A DNA stretch of 64,000 bases from Capitulum mitella. Lineage: Eukaryota; Arthropoda; Thecostraca; Pollicipedomorpha; Pollicipedidae. Both the position numbers and the translations under genes were made by a program. Within the stretch, counting starts at the first letter, position 1. The number at the start of each line of letters is the position of its first letter. Positions 49,988-62,560 of the stretch are shown here, piece after piece. The notes beneath the pieces are model-generated. The model searched no databases. It worked only from the letters and a program-made list of their open reading frames with translations, and was not told the DNA's origin. The stretch is taken from contig CP099842.1 of the NCBI GenBank assembly GCA_030062745.1, positions 32,340,901 through 32,404,900 of the forward strand, written 5' to 3'.

Positions 49988-51031
49988 CGGGATGCACTAT
50001 TTCTTACTTGCAGATAATCAAATCTGGACACGTGGTCTGTACTACTGCTTACGTCGGCCTACTGGTTTAACCCTAACTTAAGCAATGAAGGGTTTCAAGG
50101 CATTTAGCCGGATATCAATACTGCCCGTCACAGTTATACACCCATTTCACGAAACATTTGCGAGTTACCAGCAAGCAAGCCGTCAATAAAATAAACATGA
50201 ACGCACACATTCACGCAGGAATCTGCTTTTTATCAAATGAATGATTTAAGTTGCTGCACTCACTAAATATGTCTGAATAACTTTCTTCGAAAACCACGCG
50301 AAATAATCATGCATTTTGACGCGGAATTACGGATTCGATCAGATTTGGTGGCTGCCTGAGAACAGCGCAGAACAGCGAAAGTAGACATCAGAAGCCCGTA
50401 TATGTGGTCATATATGCGTTCCTTGAATGGCGAAAGAAAACTTTTCACAAAATACGGCACTTTTCTTTTTGAAGTTCTTTTTATTCTCATTATCCTACTG
50501 ATGTCTGTGGAGCAAACTTCCTTCCATCAAAGATGACAATTGGAGACAAGCAAGCGAATGCTCGCATACCTGCAGATTCACAGTTGATCGTAATATAAAG
50601 TTCGATGTCAAGAAAGATTATCTCATGACTGTACGTCAGTAAAAAGGCACAAACGACAAAAATGCGAACCACTTGCTAGTGCAGAAAAGCGTAAACTCGT
50701 ACAAAATTATAATTACCATTAGCTGCATTAATATTAGCCGGGTAGATGTGAGCCATTTGCTAGCGCAGAGAAGCACTGACGCACGCAAAACGCCAACCAT
50801 CATTTTATATTACCTGCATACAAGGGTAAAGTTGTCTCCACTATTTTGCGACGGAGAGAATGAAAAATTTTGACACATACACATACGTGTCGAAGCTAAT
50901 AAATTGTCGGGACAAGAGAAAAACATTCCCTTCCCGTATCTATTATCTATTCCCTTCCCGTATCTATCTATTTTTGCGTATGACTTGACATGAACCGGTC
51001 TTGCAAGCAATACATAAAAACCAACACGAAT

Positions 51032-52139
51032 CCTATTCCCGTATGAGGAAGAAGGGAACTTCAGAAGCCCCCATTCGTTTTCTTTTTTGGCTCCCCACAT
51101 CCAGGATTTTTACAGAAACTTCACGGAACTTGCCGCTTATCTCATCTATCCTTTCTATGTGTTATGCAGTTTTTCCACAATTTCATATTTCCCAGGGGCG
51201 GACCCAGGCCAAGTCATTGGGAGGCACCTCATGCTTTTTTGACATTGCCCAACGTAAAAGAAAAACAGCAGCTAATAACATTTTTTTCAAATGAAACTTA
51301 AAACGTGCATACGTGAATAAGTGGGTAAACAAACAAATTCTGTTGATCTGAGTTCATTTCACAAGGCCAGGTCAAGGTAAAAATTTTACCGTCAATTTTC
51401 AAAACGAAAAACCGAAATACATATGACTAAAGACAGTGTCCTCCACTTGTCTTCCAAGTTTCAAACCGATATCAGGTCGGGTCACCAAGCTGCCTTAAAA
51501 TGCTCACGCGCGTACGTTATGTTGCGAAGGTTATAAACAAGACACTGAAGAATTAAGAAAGTTTAAAGGACTGTAATCGTTTCAAAACAATATGAAATGA
51601 ACCCCAGGCCATTCTGCATGACTTCGAGGTGATCTCAGGTCATCTGAGGTCAAAGGTCAATAGCTGATCGGATGAAATTTGACCATGACCGTTCCCTTTT
51701 GTATTTTCCTGGCACGGCCTACGCCAGAACTATGCAGTGTAATACGATTTGTACGTCTTATGTACAAAATGACTTGTACAGGTTAGAAAATGTATTTAAC
51801 TCCTATGTTAATTCAGTTTTCAAAATAAATACCTTTCATTTCCCAACACCTGTGAACGCTTGTGACTTTGGCCAAAATTCTTAGCGTGTGGACGAAAAGT
51901 AAATGCGCATAGATTTTGATTTATGCCGAACTGTTAATGTCAACTGCATGGAAATCAGTCAATAAACATCGGAGCTAAACAAGTTGAAATGCTTCTTTTC
52001 TGACTGATTTTCCCCCATGTGTCCACCCGTTGCGAGATTTTCAAAATTTCCCGTCATAAAACTGTAGTACACGTCATGGCAAATCGATTGCCATTTTTGC
52101 CATCAAATCGGACTGGATGTTCCCGTGATCTGGTGGGGG
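51032..52139 (+). mobile_element. piggyBac-like MITE, third copy, 3' truncated
   Basis: Aligns with the 42401 copy from CCTATTCCCG at 51032 to the AAATCGATTGCCATTTTTG block near 52080. It breaks at a G run and a TA/TG-rich simple repeat (52143-52280), so the right terminus is lost. It keeps half-sites at 51627 (AGGTGA), 51637, 51647 and 51654 in the same DR4-DR4-DR1 layout as 43045-43077. Confidence 0.75.
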
Positions 52140-52829
52140 GCTAAATATATATATGTTTTTTTACCCGGTGTAAAATGTATATATTTATTACATATTTTGA
52201 ATGTATGATAAATAATAAACATACAAACACATACGCACGCAAATAATGAGATAAATACGTACATACATACAAACACCAGACTCTGTGGACATACATTTCT
52301 GCACCTAACCTTCTCCTTCTCTTCACAATTCTTCACCCTTTACCCCTCATTACAAGTCCTTGAACTGAGCGCGGCGTGGAAACGCCGCAGTGATCTGTAA
52401 TGGACTTTTATGTCGCGTCCTTATCCTTACCTTCCTTTAACCCCCAGCAGATGCCTTACGCATGAGAACAGCGTTTTGCCGAAAGCAGTTCTGGGCTGGG
52501 CACCTGCTGCCATATCTCCATCCTCTATTCCCATGCCCGACAAGGACGGCAGATAAGGGTGAGGGAAGGGAATGGGGAGGGGGGCAGCTGCCCCTCCATC
52601 CAAAAAATCGGGGAGGGGCAAACAACGATTTCCCTCTTTGAAAATCGTGGGGAATCCCGAACATGCGGAGGGGACCCCAAAAATCAGATAAAAATAAAAG
52701 CGTTCGCGTACGCATTACAGACCTGCGTATGCAGATTTCACAGATACGGCCAAAAGCCCTCTGGCCTCCTCAGAAACTCATGCACATACTTGGAGGATCT
52801 CTGGGCCTGAACCCTGACCAGGAGCCCTT

Positions 52830-53710
52830 TATATATTCGGGGCACTTTGAAGGTCACGGCCCTAACGCGACTTCATAGCAGTCACAGGGCCCCTGACTCC
52901 CAGAGGGCCATGAATACATCAGGCCCCTGGGCCTGGCCGACAGCCCTGGCTTTCATAGGACCCAGAAACACCGAGGGCTCCTGGTCAAGACAAAAGACCA
53001 TCATATATCTAGAGGGCATTCAAGAGAGGGATAGGGACTCCCGGTATGTCTGGGGCCCTTTAGAATTCCGGGGTCCCACTGGGTCACTAACAACCGCACG
53101 AGCACCTGACTTCCAATGGGCCCCCAAATACAAAGAGGGCTCCTGATGAAGTTGGAAGTCCTCCAGATGCGTACAAGAGCCAGGTTCTGGAGAGGGCCAG
53201 GGGCCCTTGGTGTACCTGCGGATTTTTTGAAAGTCAGAGGCCCCAATGGACTTTTAACAGCCACAAGGACCCGTCCTTTCGATGGGCACCCATTGACACA
53301 AGGGTCTTGACCCTCTCCAAAACACCTTGTACCTACCTAGAGTCTCTGGACCTGACCAGCGTTTGGGACCCTACGTGTGTCCAGGGCCCTTTGAAAGTCA
53401 GCGGCCCCAGCAGGTTCCTAATTAGGAGGAGAACTGGAATTCAGGACCACGGGGGCTCCTACATTTCAGTAATAACCCCAAAACATAGGGTTCCTAGGTC
53501 TGGCCACTTTCCAATGCCCCAAATACTCACAGAACTCCCGGTCAAGTCTAAAGACCCTCCAGACATGTAAAAGATATTCCCTGGAGAAGGCCAGGGGCCT
53601 CTGGTGTATCCAGGGGCCATTAAAAAGCCAGGGGCCCCAATGGACCTTTAACATCAGGCACTGCGGCCCCTGACTTCCATTAGACCCCCAGATACACTGC
53701 AGTGACGTTC
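52830..53710 (+). repeat. Satellite-like tract, about 160-220 bp units
   Basis: Five diverged units share a 'TGAAAGTCAGnGGCCCCAnnnGG' core at about 52846, 53060, 53229, 53391 and 53612. Each is followed by CTGACTTCC..GGGCCCCC-type text. Open frames inside are not protein-like. Confidence 0.7.
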
Positions 53711-54169
53711 CCAGGATTTCGTCCAGGAGGGGGTCAAATCGGGCCAAAGGGTCCTATCCAAGACAGGGGTGTCGATCTGTATTCTTTTGAGAGGGCCTTG
53801 ACCCACCCAATGTTGATTTGCCCCCCCCCCCCCGATGTTGGTTTGGGTCCCCAGTATTTGCTACAGGTCTGACGGGAAATGAGTAGTAACAACAAAAAAA
53901 GGCCACAGTAGACAAGAGATAGGCAGAAAGTAAAAAATAACGTCTAAACCGATGTATCTATTTATCTTCCTATATTCTATCCATATCCACCTATATACCT
54001 GGGATGAATTCAATCCTTTATTCGATAAAAAGTAACAAAAAGCTTATAAATTTCCGTTTGTCAAAATAAAGTGGGCTAACTCCATCGACAAATACATATT
54101 TGGGGTGGAAGTTTGGTTGTCGGGCCTTCGGCTAAGCCCACTCAATCATTTACAGAAACTGACGCCCCT

Positions 54170-54420
54170 GATCCAAGGGGCCCTCTTTCGTGGCTTAGGG
54201 GTCGTGTTGTTAGACGCCGGGGCCTTTTTTAAGATTCGAGTCTCCATTCTGATACTTTTTATTTTGATGATTTTGACCCAGGAGGGGGCCAGATCGGGTC
54301 GGGGAGCGGGTCTTCCAGCCAAGGGCCCCTCTTTGTGCTTACGGGGTGACATTTTTTTATATGGGGCCTTTTTCAGGCTTAAGGTCCTATTTTAGTTCCA
54401 CGGAGATCGGTTTTTACGTT
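54170..54420 (+). repeat. Two-unit diverged repeat, about 145 bp
   Basis: 'CCAAGGGGCCCTCTTTCGTG...GGGGCCTTTTTTAAG' at 54174 recurs as 'CCAAGGGCCCCTCTTTGTGC...GGGGCCTTTTTCAGG' at 54319. The AGGAGGGGGNCA text nearby (54283 and 53728) links it loosely to the tract before. From 54560 to 56160 the DNA is AT-rich with nothing supported. Confidence 0.5.
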
Positions 54421-56167
54421 ATATTACCCCAAGTATTTTCATTTTTTAGCCTTCCGTGCATGCTATTCATTTTCCTGTTCATGGAGCCCACTGTCGCCAA
54501 AGGGAGCCCACGCCCTGAAACGTTCCTTGCCCCCCCCCCATTCCAAAATACGAGCCGCCGCCACTGATGCCCAATCCAGATTTCCGATGCCAATTTCATC
54601 GTGTTTAGTAATGACTTTGTTTTTGTTTTGATGCAGTTATTCTTCCTTGTGCTAACAGCCCGGGTCCCACGTGGATGCACATGTGAACGCGTTTAAGAAG
54701 CCAATTCACGTGAACCAAAGGCTATTGCTCCGCCATCGTCTACGACTTCGGGAAGGAATGCAACCTTGTACATGACAATAACACCAAATTCATCAGGCTA
54801 CTTATTAGATGCACGCAAATACATTCACTGATCTGCAGTTAAATATAGTTCTGAGCAAGATGCCTGTGCCGGATTCCACCGGTGTTACATTTGTTCTTCT
54901 CAACTGACCTTTTCGTTTCTGCTTCGTAAAACCGCGGTAACGAAAAACAAAAGGTTCAAGCATAGGGAAGGTAGTGCGTGGGACGGTTTAAGGAAAATGT
55001 TCCAAATTTCCGGACTCAGTGCTAAAATATATACCAGACTGTGGTTAAACACGTTGCATTTTTGCTAAACGTAATACCTATGTTAAATTTCTGAAAAGTT
55101 ATAAAAGCATTTTCTCACTTAGTCTTTAAATCTTTTGCATTATGAAGTGTATTCTATTAACTACGTTTAGTCTTGACGTTTAGGGCTTATCTTGAACTTC
55201 ACATATTGCAAATTCTTTCAAATTTGCATACCAAAAACGCTAAAACGTGCTCTATCTTCATGCGGACACATGAGCCGCCTGGACTATTTAAATTTCTTGT
55301 CCGTGTAAAGGTGCTGTTATCATGATTACAGAAGAGCCAGATGCCGTCCTCTCCTGTGCAGTGTTTTAGTCGTGGTGGTTGTTTGCCATCGATATTCAAT
55401 TGATATGATTTAAATATCGTATTAATGTTTAATTTATCTTAATTTTTTAATTTATAAATAATAATATCATAACACACACATATATTAGTTTAATTTTAGT
55501 TTAATCGTTAAAATACACGATATTTATTTTTGCTATGACAAGGGCTTCTGCTTGTTTCATATTCCAGCAGAAAGGTACGCCGTCATTTCAGACCATACTC
55601 CTGACCATACACCTCAAATCAGACCAAACGCAGCCAAAAATACCCAAGATCAAATACTACTCCAAATTTGATGGAGAAGCAGTCTATCGTTTTAACTCTT
55701 CTTGAATAACGCTACCATCGTAAAAATCTCGTTGAATAAAATGGCAAACTGTCACAAATCGGACCGTTCGCTGCAAGGTCTAACAACGGAGGAAACTTGG
55801 AGACAAAGGAGAAAATACGGAGAAAACAGAAAAAAAACAAAGAAAACTCAGTTCTATGTCGTGAAGCCCTGCAAAACCGCCTTCAGGAAATGTAAATGGC
55901 CTTAAAAGCTGTGTGAAACGGACCTTTACGCGATTCACTTAGCGTGAAGCAGTCCCCAAAACATGTCCTGATTATGTCATAGTTCTAGGGCGCAGCATCG
56001 TTGCTGGTCGTCCCTTCATAAAACAAGCATAATGCAAGTGGTGACGAATAGTTAACACATCATACAGCAAAACGGATCAAGTGGATAATTTTGTAGCACT
56101 GTCGGGGAAAGATCAGAAGTAAGGAATCGAAGCAATAGATATCTGAGTTCACGCAGTTCGGGTTTAA

Positions 56168-57387
56168 CCCGCGCACGACCGTCGGTCGGCCACGATCACG
56201 CTCGACTGGGGGAGGGGACAGTTGGCCGCCCTCCCCTCTAACTTACGAACGGTTGCTCGCGCGATAAAAATAAACACACCGTTGGAAAGCTTGTGACAAG
56301 TGGAGCTCGAAACTGGTCTCATTTTTTTAGTTTTCGATAATATGTAAGCAGCTTACGTCCTATATATGTTTTCTCATAGCTGACTGCATGAGACCATGAA
56401 ACGGCCTGAATCTCAAGGACTGTGACTAATAAAGCATAGGCAAAGGCACCAGTGCACAAGTAAAGGTCCGCAAATGCCGATACACATCTAATTTCTCGGA
56501 TTCGTTCAATATATACGCAGAAACGTTGAGTTAAAGACACGACAATTTTCGCGCCGGCTGTCCGCGTGCGCCGCAGCAGTACGCAGTAAGAAACTGACGG
56601 AAACTACTTTTAGCGTTCCTTTATTTTCGCGAAAAAAGCCTATCTATATAGATTTTATTGATCTTAGTGGTTCTTGTGATGGTTTTTCGTGCTTAAATTT
56701 TGGAAAATTTATTAGTTACCAATTTACACAACTGCCGGAACTTTATTCGCGAGAGCCTGTTTATTTCCAAATTATGCATTTTTTTAAAATCTTTAGAGGT
56801 TCCTGGTATTACTTACGTCTGTGCAAGCCAGTCCTGCCATTTCCCACCCATTCTGAGCAACTCATTTCTGATTTTGACGGTGGTACATTTTGGCTCACAA
56901 CAGTTACTCGTGGCCTGACCTCAGGTCAATGGCTGGAAGTCACTGAAACTTTGCCCAATGACGGTAACTAGATGTCTGCTTCACTCCACACTAAAAATGT
57001 TATGAAATATTCCATCAATTTCCGAAAAAACGACATGTCTTAAAAATGGGCTTCACCTTAGGTACATGACCCAGAAAATTCCGAAAAAATCCGAGATAGC
57101 AGATTGGTTGCATCTATCAAGATCACTAATCCCTGAAAGTATTATTGTGATATCTTGTTTTGCGAAAAGGTTACAGGGCGCTAAACTTTTTTGGACATAG
57201 GCCCGTTTGACCTGACCTAGGTCAGGCTCCTGACCTGAGCTGAGGTCAAAACTTTGACACAAGGCGTAAAAATGATCAAGCAAAAGGTACCCAAAGTTTC
57301 GTGGCTCTGTGTTTGTTCGTTCTCTCGCAATCCCAGAAATACCTCTGGAGGGGCGGTCAACTGCCCCCCCCCCCAGTCGGGGGCGGG
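56168..57387 (+). mobile_element. TTAA/CTAA-flanked MITE, 1220 bp, separate family
   Basis: Left boundary TTAA (56164-56167), right boundary CTAA (57388-57391). The ends read CCCGCGCACGAC and, inverted, CCCGCCCCCGAC (10 of 12). Subterminal GGGGACAGTTGGCCGCCC-type text is also inverted at both ends. The size and layout match the 40731 family although the sequence differs. Half-sites cluster near 56917 and 57207-57250 (TGACCTGACC, AGGTCA). No coding capacity. Confidence 0.6.
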
Positions 57388-57425
57388 CTAAGGACTGATG
57401 GGTTCGACAGTGCTAAGGTTGACAG

Positions 57426-57655
57426 CTAGGGCAAAACAGAGCAAGAAAAAATAGCATAGGTCCGATCACACGTCGCCGGTGTGTCCAAAGTTCGAACAAG
57501 GTCCGGAAGTAGCTTGAAAGATCCAGCGCAGGCAGCAGCGACATCAGCGGACCCATCAACGACGCTGTCAGCCAGACCGCGGGCCACTCCGGAGAAAGCG
57601 TCGATGTCGCGGTGTCCGACCAAAGCGCCCTCGTCACCGCCAGCGACCCGACGGC
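57426..57655 (-). CDS. Candidate exon of an unidentified gene
   Basis: A GC-rich patch with a good minus-strand acceptor (CTGCACCTGACAG|GCCG). The frame reads RRVAGGDEGALVGHRDIDAF, then ARGLADSVVDGSADVAAACA, and runs to a stop at 57426. Codons show strong purine-first, pyrimidine-last bias, as real exons do, unlike the other open frames here. The right-hand transposon ends only 34 bp away, so the gene may be broken by it. Not recognised. Confidence 0.3.
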
Positions 57656-57898
57656 CTGTCAGGTGCAGTGTCACCGAAAGGCTTCCAAAAACTCAGGCTT
57701 AAGTCAAACTATGCCTAAATAAAAAGTAGGACTATTTTCCCAAAGATCCGAACGGGAATAAGACTGTGTAACTCATGCAGGCCATTATCTGGCTTTTGAC
57801 AACAGTGAGGCCATGTGGGCCGCAAAATTTGCAAGACCTACTTCGACGCTACTGGAATCATTGCTTTCCCTGTATGCATTTGGTAATACGAAATGATG

Positions 57899-58610
57899 TT
57901 CTGAAATCCGAAGAACTGCAGACTTAAATGTCACGCGTCCCCATGATATCATTTTCTGTCAATAATGAGCTGTTCAAAAACGCCGGTGAAAAAACAGCCC
58001 CAGAGCGAAAACATTAATTCCAGGATGATTATGCGAGGCAAAAGCTTGGAGGCAGGACACTGAAATGCATACACACGTATAAAATTTAAAGAATTTAGCT
58101 GTCTTCTAGAAAAAAATTGTGTCATTTGGCGTCCAGTGGTTGCAAGTTTATTAGCTCCTGAAAAGCGTTAAGGCAAGCCCGAGCAGGAACGGACCGCTCA
58201 ATCTGATTCTGTTTTTCTAAGTGAAGCAAGACTCAGTTGGCTGTAGGCTTCACTCGTAACGACTGTGATACATGGATCAGCATTCTGAATCAGAAGAATT
58301 GCAAGTTTACGCGCCACGCACGCTCACGATAATGCTAGTTATTATAACTGAGCGGTTTAAAAATGATCGTGGAAAAATAGGTCTGAAAGCGACAACATTA
58401 CTCCCGGAATTGTTGCGTGGCAGAAAGTTTGCGAATTGGCGAACTGAAAATGCAAACATGTAAAATCCAGAAAAATCACTATATCCTAGTCAAAATTTCA
58501 TCATTCAGTACCTAGTGGCTGTGCCGTATTAGCCTCCAGAAAGCGGTACGGCCGGGCCGGGCCGCTCAATTTCATTTTTTTCTTGTAGTTGAAATAAGTC
58601 TCACTCAGTC
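57899..58610 (+). repeat. Diverged tandem duplication, period about 385 bp
   Basis: TCTGAAATCCGAAGAACTGCAG at 57899 recurs as TCTGAATCAGAAGAATTGCAAG at 58284. Later landmarks (CCAGTGGTTGCA against CTAGTGGCTGTG; GACCGCTCAATCTGATT against GCCGCTCAATTTCATT; AGACTCAG against TCACTCAG) keep the same order. Confidence 0.75.
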
Positions 58611-59327
58611 TTCGACCTCGCTCATACCTGTCTATGATATGTCTGATAAACGTAGTCATATATGTGATACATGACGTACTGACCCCCATCTCCTAAGTTT
58701 TCCCGATAATCAGTCAGTTCGGGTCAAGGAAGACAAAAACACGCAAGGTCCAACTAGCAGTTTCGAAGGCCAATGTATGGTTTCCCGGTAGTGGAAATCG
58801 CAAACTGGTGCTACAATGTAGCGCGTTTGGTGTAACTGCTTGTGCTGTTCGCATTTTCAAATAAGATTACGGTAGAACGCATGGCACAGGGTCCTGGGAT
58901 GCGGGCAATTAGACCCCACTGTTCAGAGATTTTAACATTGACTAGCTGAACTGGGTAAACTGGCTTAAAACGTTGGTCTGCCATCTGATGTTCTTTTCAG
59001 CGGTATTCTCCCAAAGGCCGGCAAAAAAATGTGCGTGAAGACTACAAATCTTGTCGAACACCTGCACCTTATTTTCAGGTCGGTTACCAATTCAGTCTCC
59101 TCCCGATGTTTTTTTCCGGCGCCAAATCCAAACATTTTGTGCTCTTCCTCTAAAGTTAGATAACTTTACCACCTATCATTTTTTAGCATTACATGATAAT
59201 ATGAACGTCTCACATGGCACAAGATCAGCTCCAGGAGACATTTCTGGGAGGCTAGTTCGGCCATTTAGCGGTCATTTCATACACGTGCTCGCTTATTTAG
59301 ATATCGGTGTTGTCATACAATATTCAG

Positions 59328-59407
59328 GAATACAACTATGTCTGTGGGTGTCCTTTGTGCTGATCGACACCCACATAGTCTCAAAAAAGATGTTGGGAGA
59401 CTGCTAA
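59328..59407 (+). pseudogene. Fragment resembling a Bax inhibitor-1 (TMBIM) exon
   Basis: After an acceptor (ACAATATTCAG) the frame reads IQLCLWVSFVLIDTHIVSKK and then MLGDC and a stop. The FVLxDT...K..GD pattern matches the conserved late segment of Bax inhibitor-1 family proteins (FVLxDTQxIxEKxxxGD). The stop directly after GDC and the lack of other recognisable exons argue for a fragment, or for chance in a short match. Confidence 0.15.
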
Positions 59408-60289
59408 GGGCGAGTGCAGGGAGCGCCGAACATAGGAGAATCTTTTCAATGGAATCATGAAGTGGGTAACGCATGATGAAAACAAGATATGGCTCGACTT
59501 TTTGCATGTAACCACATTCATAAAAGGGTACAGGTTGCAGTAGGAACACAAATAGGGATAAAGGGCGGAGCCGATTATACCACAGAATAGAGCAAGCCAA
59601 AAGAAATTTGGATGAACACAGGATTCAATGGAAACCAGAACTGATCAGCATGACCTCCTTCGAGGTCGCCCGTCAGGTTTCTGGGCGACTAAGGTAAAGT
59701 CTGGCATCTCGCTTAGCAAAAGGACCAAGCTGCACGCTTTTTTCGTTCCAGTGTCCTATCAGTGAGGTCGCAGCCCCCCCCCCCCCTTCCACTGTAATGT
59801 AAATTCGCCAGATGGAACTGCGAATACTGACGCCATGGTTGAGGTACATATTTTCCTCCAGTTAGCTATCTATGAGTGGTGTTTTTGCTCTTCGATGATT
59901 TTCGTACTACGTTTTTGAACTGCTGAGTTTCATGGCCAACACCATAGGCGTAAGTCATGTTTTCTTTGCAGCTCGTTGGGCCCAAAATGCCGAAATTTAT
60001 TAAATCGATACGGTAAAATATATTTGTAATGCAAACAGCAAAAGAGAAATCCATCTGCCAAAGAATGTGAAAGTTCGTAACACCGAAATCTGTCGGGAAA
60101 CAAAACAGGTTATTGCTCGCCATGCGCCAGGCAATTAAATAGGATGCATCTTACTGGTAGCAGACTACATGCAAGGCAATACAGCTGCCATGCAATACGA
60201 CTGCATGTTAAGCAAAGTAATTCTTACTGCAATATAATTCTATACAAAAATCCATGAGAACTTCATGAATATGACACCATCTTCACAGA

Positions 60290-60486
60290 TTTTACCTACT
60301 ACATGCCTGAGGTGTATATTTTAATACACACAGACCCCAAGCAATGCCTTTTCATAAACCTGAAAAGCACCACACTCTCGGAGAACGCCCTAGTTCACGA
60401 CTTACTACCGGTTTGTGGTAACGGCCAAGGCGTTCGTAGCAACCGTGCAGCATCCTGTGACTCTGTAGACCACATAATTACAACCC
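60290..60486 (+). CDS. Candidate exon, unidentified
   Basis: A good acceptor (CACCATCTTCACAG) leads into FTYYMPEVYILIHTDPKQC, then FINLKSTTLSENALVHDLLP, open to a TAG after 60483. Possible donors are CCG|GTTTGT and GTG|GTAACG near 60412-60420. The text is protein-like; the family is not recognised. Confidence 0.25.
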
Positions 60487-60775
60487 TAGCGTCCCCAGCT
60501 TAGCATAACGGTACTGGTGGGCCGATCTGAGGGAGGGAAAGCATGGTGCTAGGACAACAGGCTTCCCGAAAGACCTGTACTGGCGCCATCACCAAGGGTG
60601 GAGAACGCAGTGGACAATGGGAAAGGTTATTTATATATTGCTCAAGGGGGAAGCGCTCACCATTTCCTCTGTGGGCAGCAAAGCGTGAGGCAAAGTCTGC
60701 TTGTCTGAAATGGGAGCATTGACATAAACTCCGGCAAAAGTCATTTGTTAATCATTGGCCTTGTTGCCTCTGCAG

Positions 60776-61410
60776 CAGAATGTTCCGAGCTTTCGATCCG
60801 CCCGTTTCCGCCCTCCATGGGTTCTGAAAAGGTGCCTGATCGCTCAAAAGAACCCATCAGTCAGACAGCTCATGACCCTCCCCTACTCTCTGCATCTATT
60901 CATCGACGCTTGGTCAGGGCGCACAGTAAAATGTAGACAGGTATGTCGGAGGTGTCATCAGTGGGCGCTGGGGATCCAGTTCCGCTGAGGTAGGTTAAAG
61001 CATACCGTGGTATGTTTTCCCACGAAAGCATGCTGTAAAACAGGTTAAGGACCACTTGTAAAAAGTACTGGCTCAAAGATCCGGCATTCGTGTCAGTGAG
61101 ATAAAAGCGATATGCCGACATCGCACGACCAAGAACTTTTGATCAAGCAGGAAAAGGCCAGGAGCCTGAATTCAGCCTTGCAAAAGTGCGTCAATCCGTT
61201 CAACAGCACCAAAAAGGAAAGAAAGATTATCGGAAAGTGTGCGCCGACTTTATCCAATAACTCAATCTACACGGGCTTTTAAAAACGGAGGAAGCTTTGT
61301 GTACGTCCTACAGAAAACAAGCTACCAGTAGGCTTTCGCAGTTCGGCAATTCTACCGATAAGACGCCGGATTACGACCAGCTGTCGACCAGTTCAGCATA
61401 CACAAAGTAA
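60776..61410 (+). CDS. Candidate two-exon 3' end of an unidentified gene
   Basis: Exon 60776-60940 (exactly 55 codons) has a strong acceptor (GTTGCCTCTGCAG) and a strong donor (AGACAG|GTATGT). It reads RPPWVLKRCLIAQKNPSVRQ, then MTLPYSLHLFIDAW. Exon 61342-61410 follows GGCTTTCGCAG in the same phase and reads FGNSTDKTPDYDQL, then STSSAYTK and TAA. The phase agreement and polar Ser/Thr/Tyr-rich tail suggest the C-terminus of a real protein, perhaps a membrane protein tail. No family match could be made. Other frames downstream (61410-61590) are also open and Pro/Ser-rich. Confidence 0.35.
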
Positions 61411-62306
61411 CCCAAGCCCAAAGCAGAGCAGCAGCAGGGCCGCCGACACCTTCCCGCGGGCCACCAGCAGTAACAGCACCTCTTCCTCCTATACCGGGCC
61501 GTCCCTCCTCTCCGAGCAGAGCCCAGAGATGAGGGTAACGATGCAACAACTGGTCAACGTCACGGCGCCTTCAGGAGACGCCGATGAATAAACGCAAGTC
61601 AGTGGTGGGCCGGCAGGATAACGCTCTTGAGACGGGCTAATGGAACACAACACAAGGAATTTCGGATGCCTGATGGAAACTGCTTCATGCATCTATGTTA
61701 TATGATCTTATGATAAATCTGTTATATCTATGTTATATGATTTTATGATAAATTATGATCTATGATCTTTTCCAGAAGACGGTACGATGAAACGGCGCGC
61801 AATGGGGCGGGGTAGCGGGCCTTGAGAAAATACCTATGAGACACCAAAAAGGGTCTAGATCTATGCCAGGTTGCCATCGTATTAAGGAAATACCACTCAT
61901 CTCACACAAACCTACATGTTCGGATAATATTTTATTAATGGTATTGTTGGTCAGCCTTTCAACGATAAGAAGACCTAGAAGGATCGAAATCACTTCGAAA
62001 AAAGATGTTCATAAATGTAACGTATTCATATTTGGCTCGGATCTAGATTGTATTAGTTCAGCAGCGGAGTAAAAAAGCACACGAAAAACTGCAGCCGTCT
62101 GACATCCGAAAAGGAGTTATCAGTGACGAAACTAGTGTAAAAAATAAATAGGCCGAGTAATGCGTATCATTCCGTAAAAAGGCCATTCTGACCTTGTCTT
62201 CAGAAAACAGTGAACAAATTCGGCGCTACCTTATACATGGCAGACGAGCCAGAAAACTGAAGGAAGATCAGACGGTTCTCGCAATAAACACCACGAAGAG
62301 CTTCAA

Positions 62307-62560
62307 ATGTGTAAAAAAGAGGAAATGGACCATTACAAAGTTTTTTTACGAGACGATATCATACGAGTGATGCCCGCCAAGAAAGAATTAATCAACATTT
62401 GTGACGAAAACTGCGCCAAAGAGCCGCATCAGAAACGCCTCGTTCTGGCTAATCACCGAGAAGCACTTCGCGTGTACAAAAATGAAACCACTAACCCCGT
62501 CGGATTTTCAATATTTGCCGGTTTGCGTCCGTCTTAATGTGTGCTGGCACGAGCAAAAAG
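62307..62560 (+). pseudogene. Broken copy of a transposon-like expanded gene family
   Basis: The frame reads KVFLRDDIIRVMPAKKELIN, then HQKRLVLANHREALRVYKN, then GFSIFAGLRP. This order (F.RDD..R..P.KK, QKRLVL.N..EA...K, GFS.FA.LRP) matches an uncharacterised family expanded in many aquatic invertebrates and thought to be of mobile-element origin. Family members continue LRPxxCVLA; here the same frame reads LRPS, a TAA at 62535-62537, then CVLA, so an in-frame stop breaks a conserved stretch. Upstream sequence looks decayed. Confidence 0.4.

Noticed and set aside
56774..56971. ORF MHFFKIFRGSWYYLRLCK
   Set aside because: It lies inside the 56168-57387 MITE, where copies are non-coding, and has no transposase features.
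61130..61270. EKARSLNSALQKCVNPF... open frame as an extra exon
   Set aside because: Its available donors are in the wrong phase for the 61342 exon and it otherwise ends at a stop; left out of the model.
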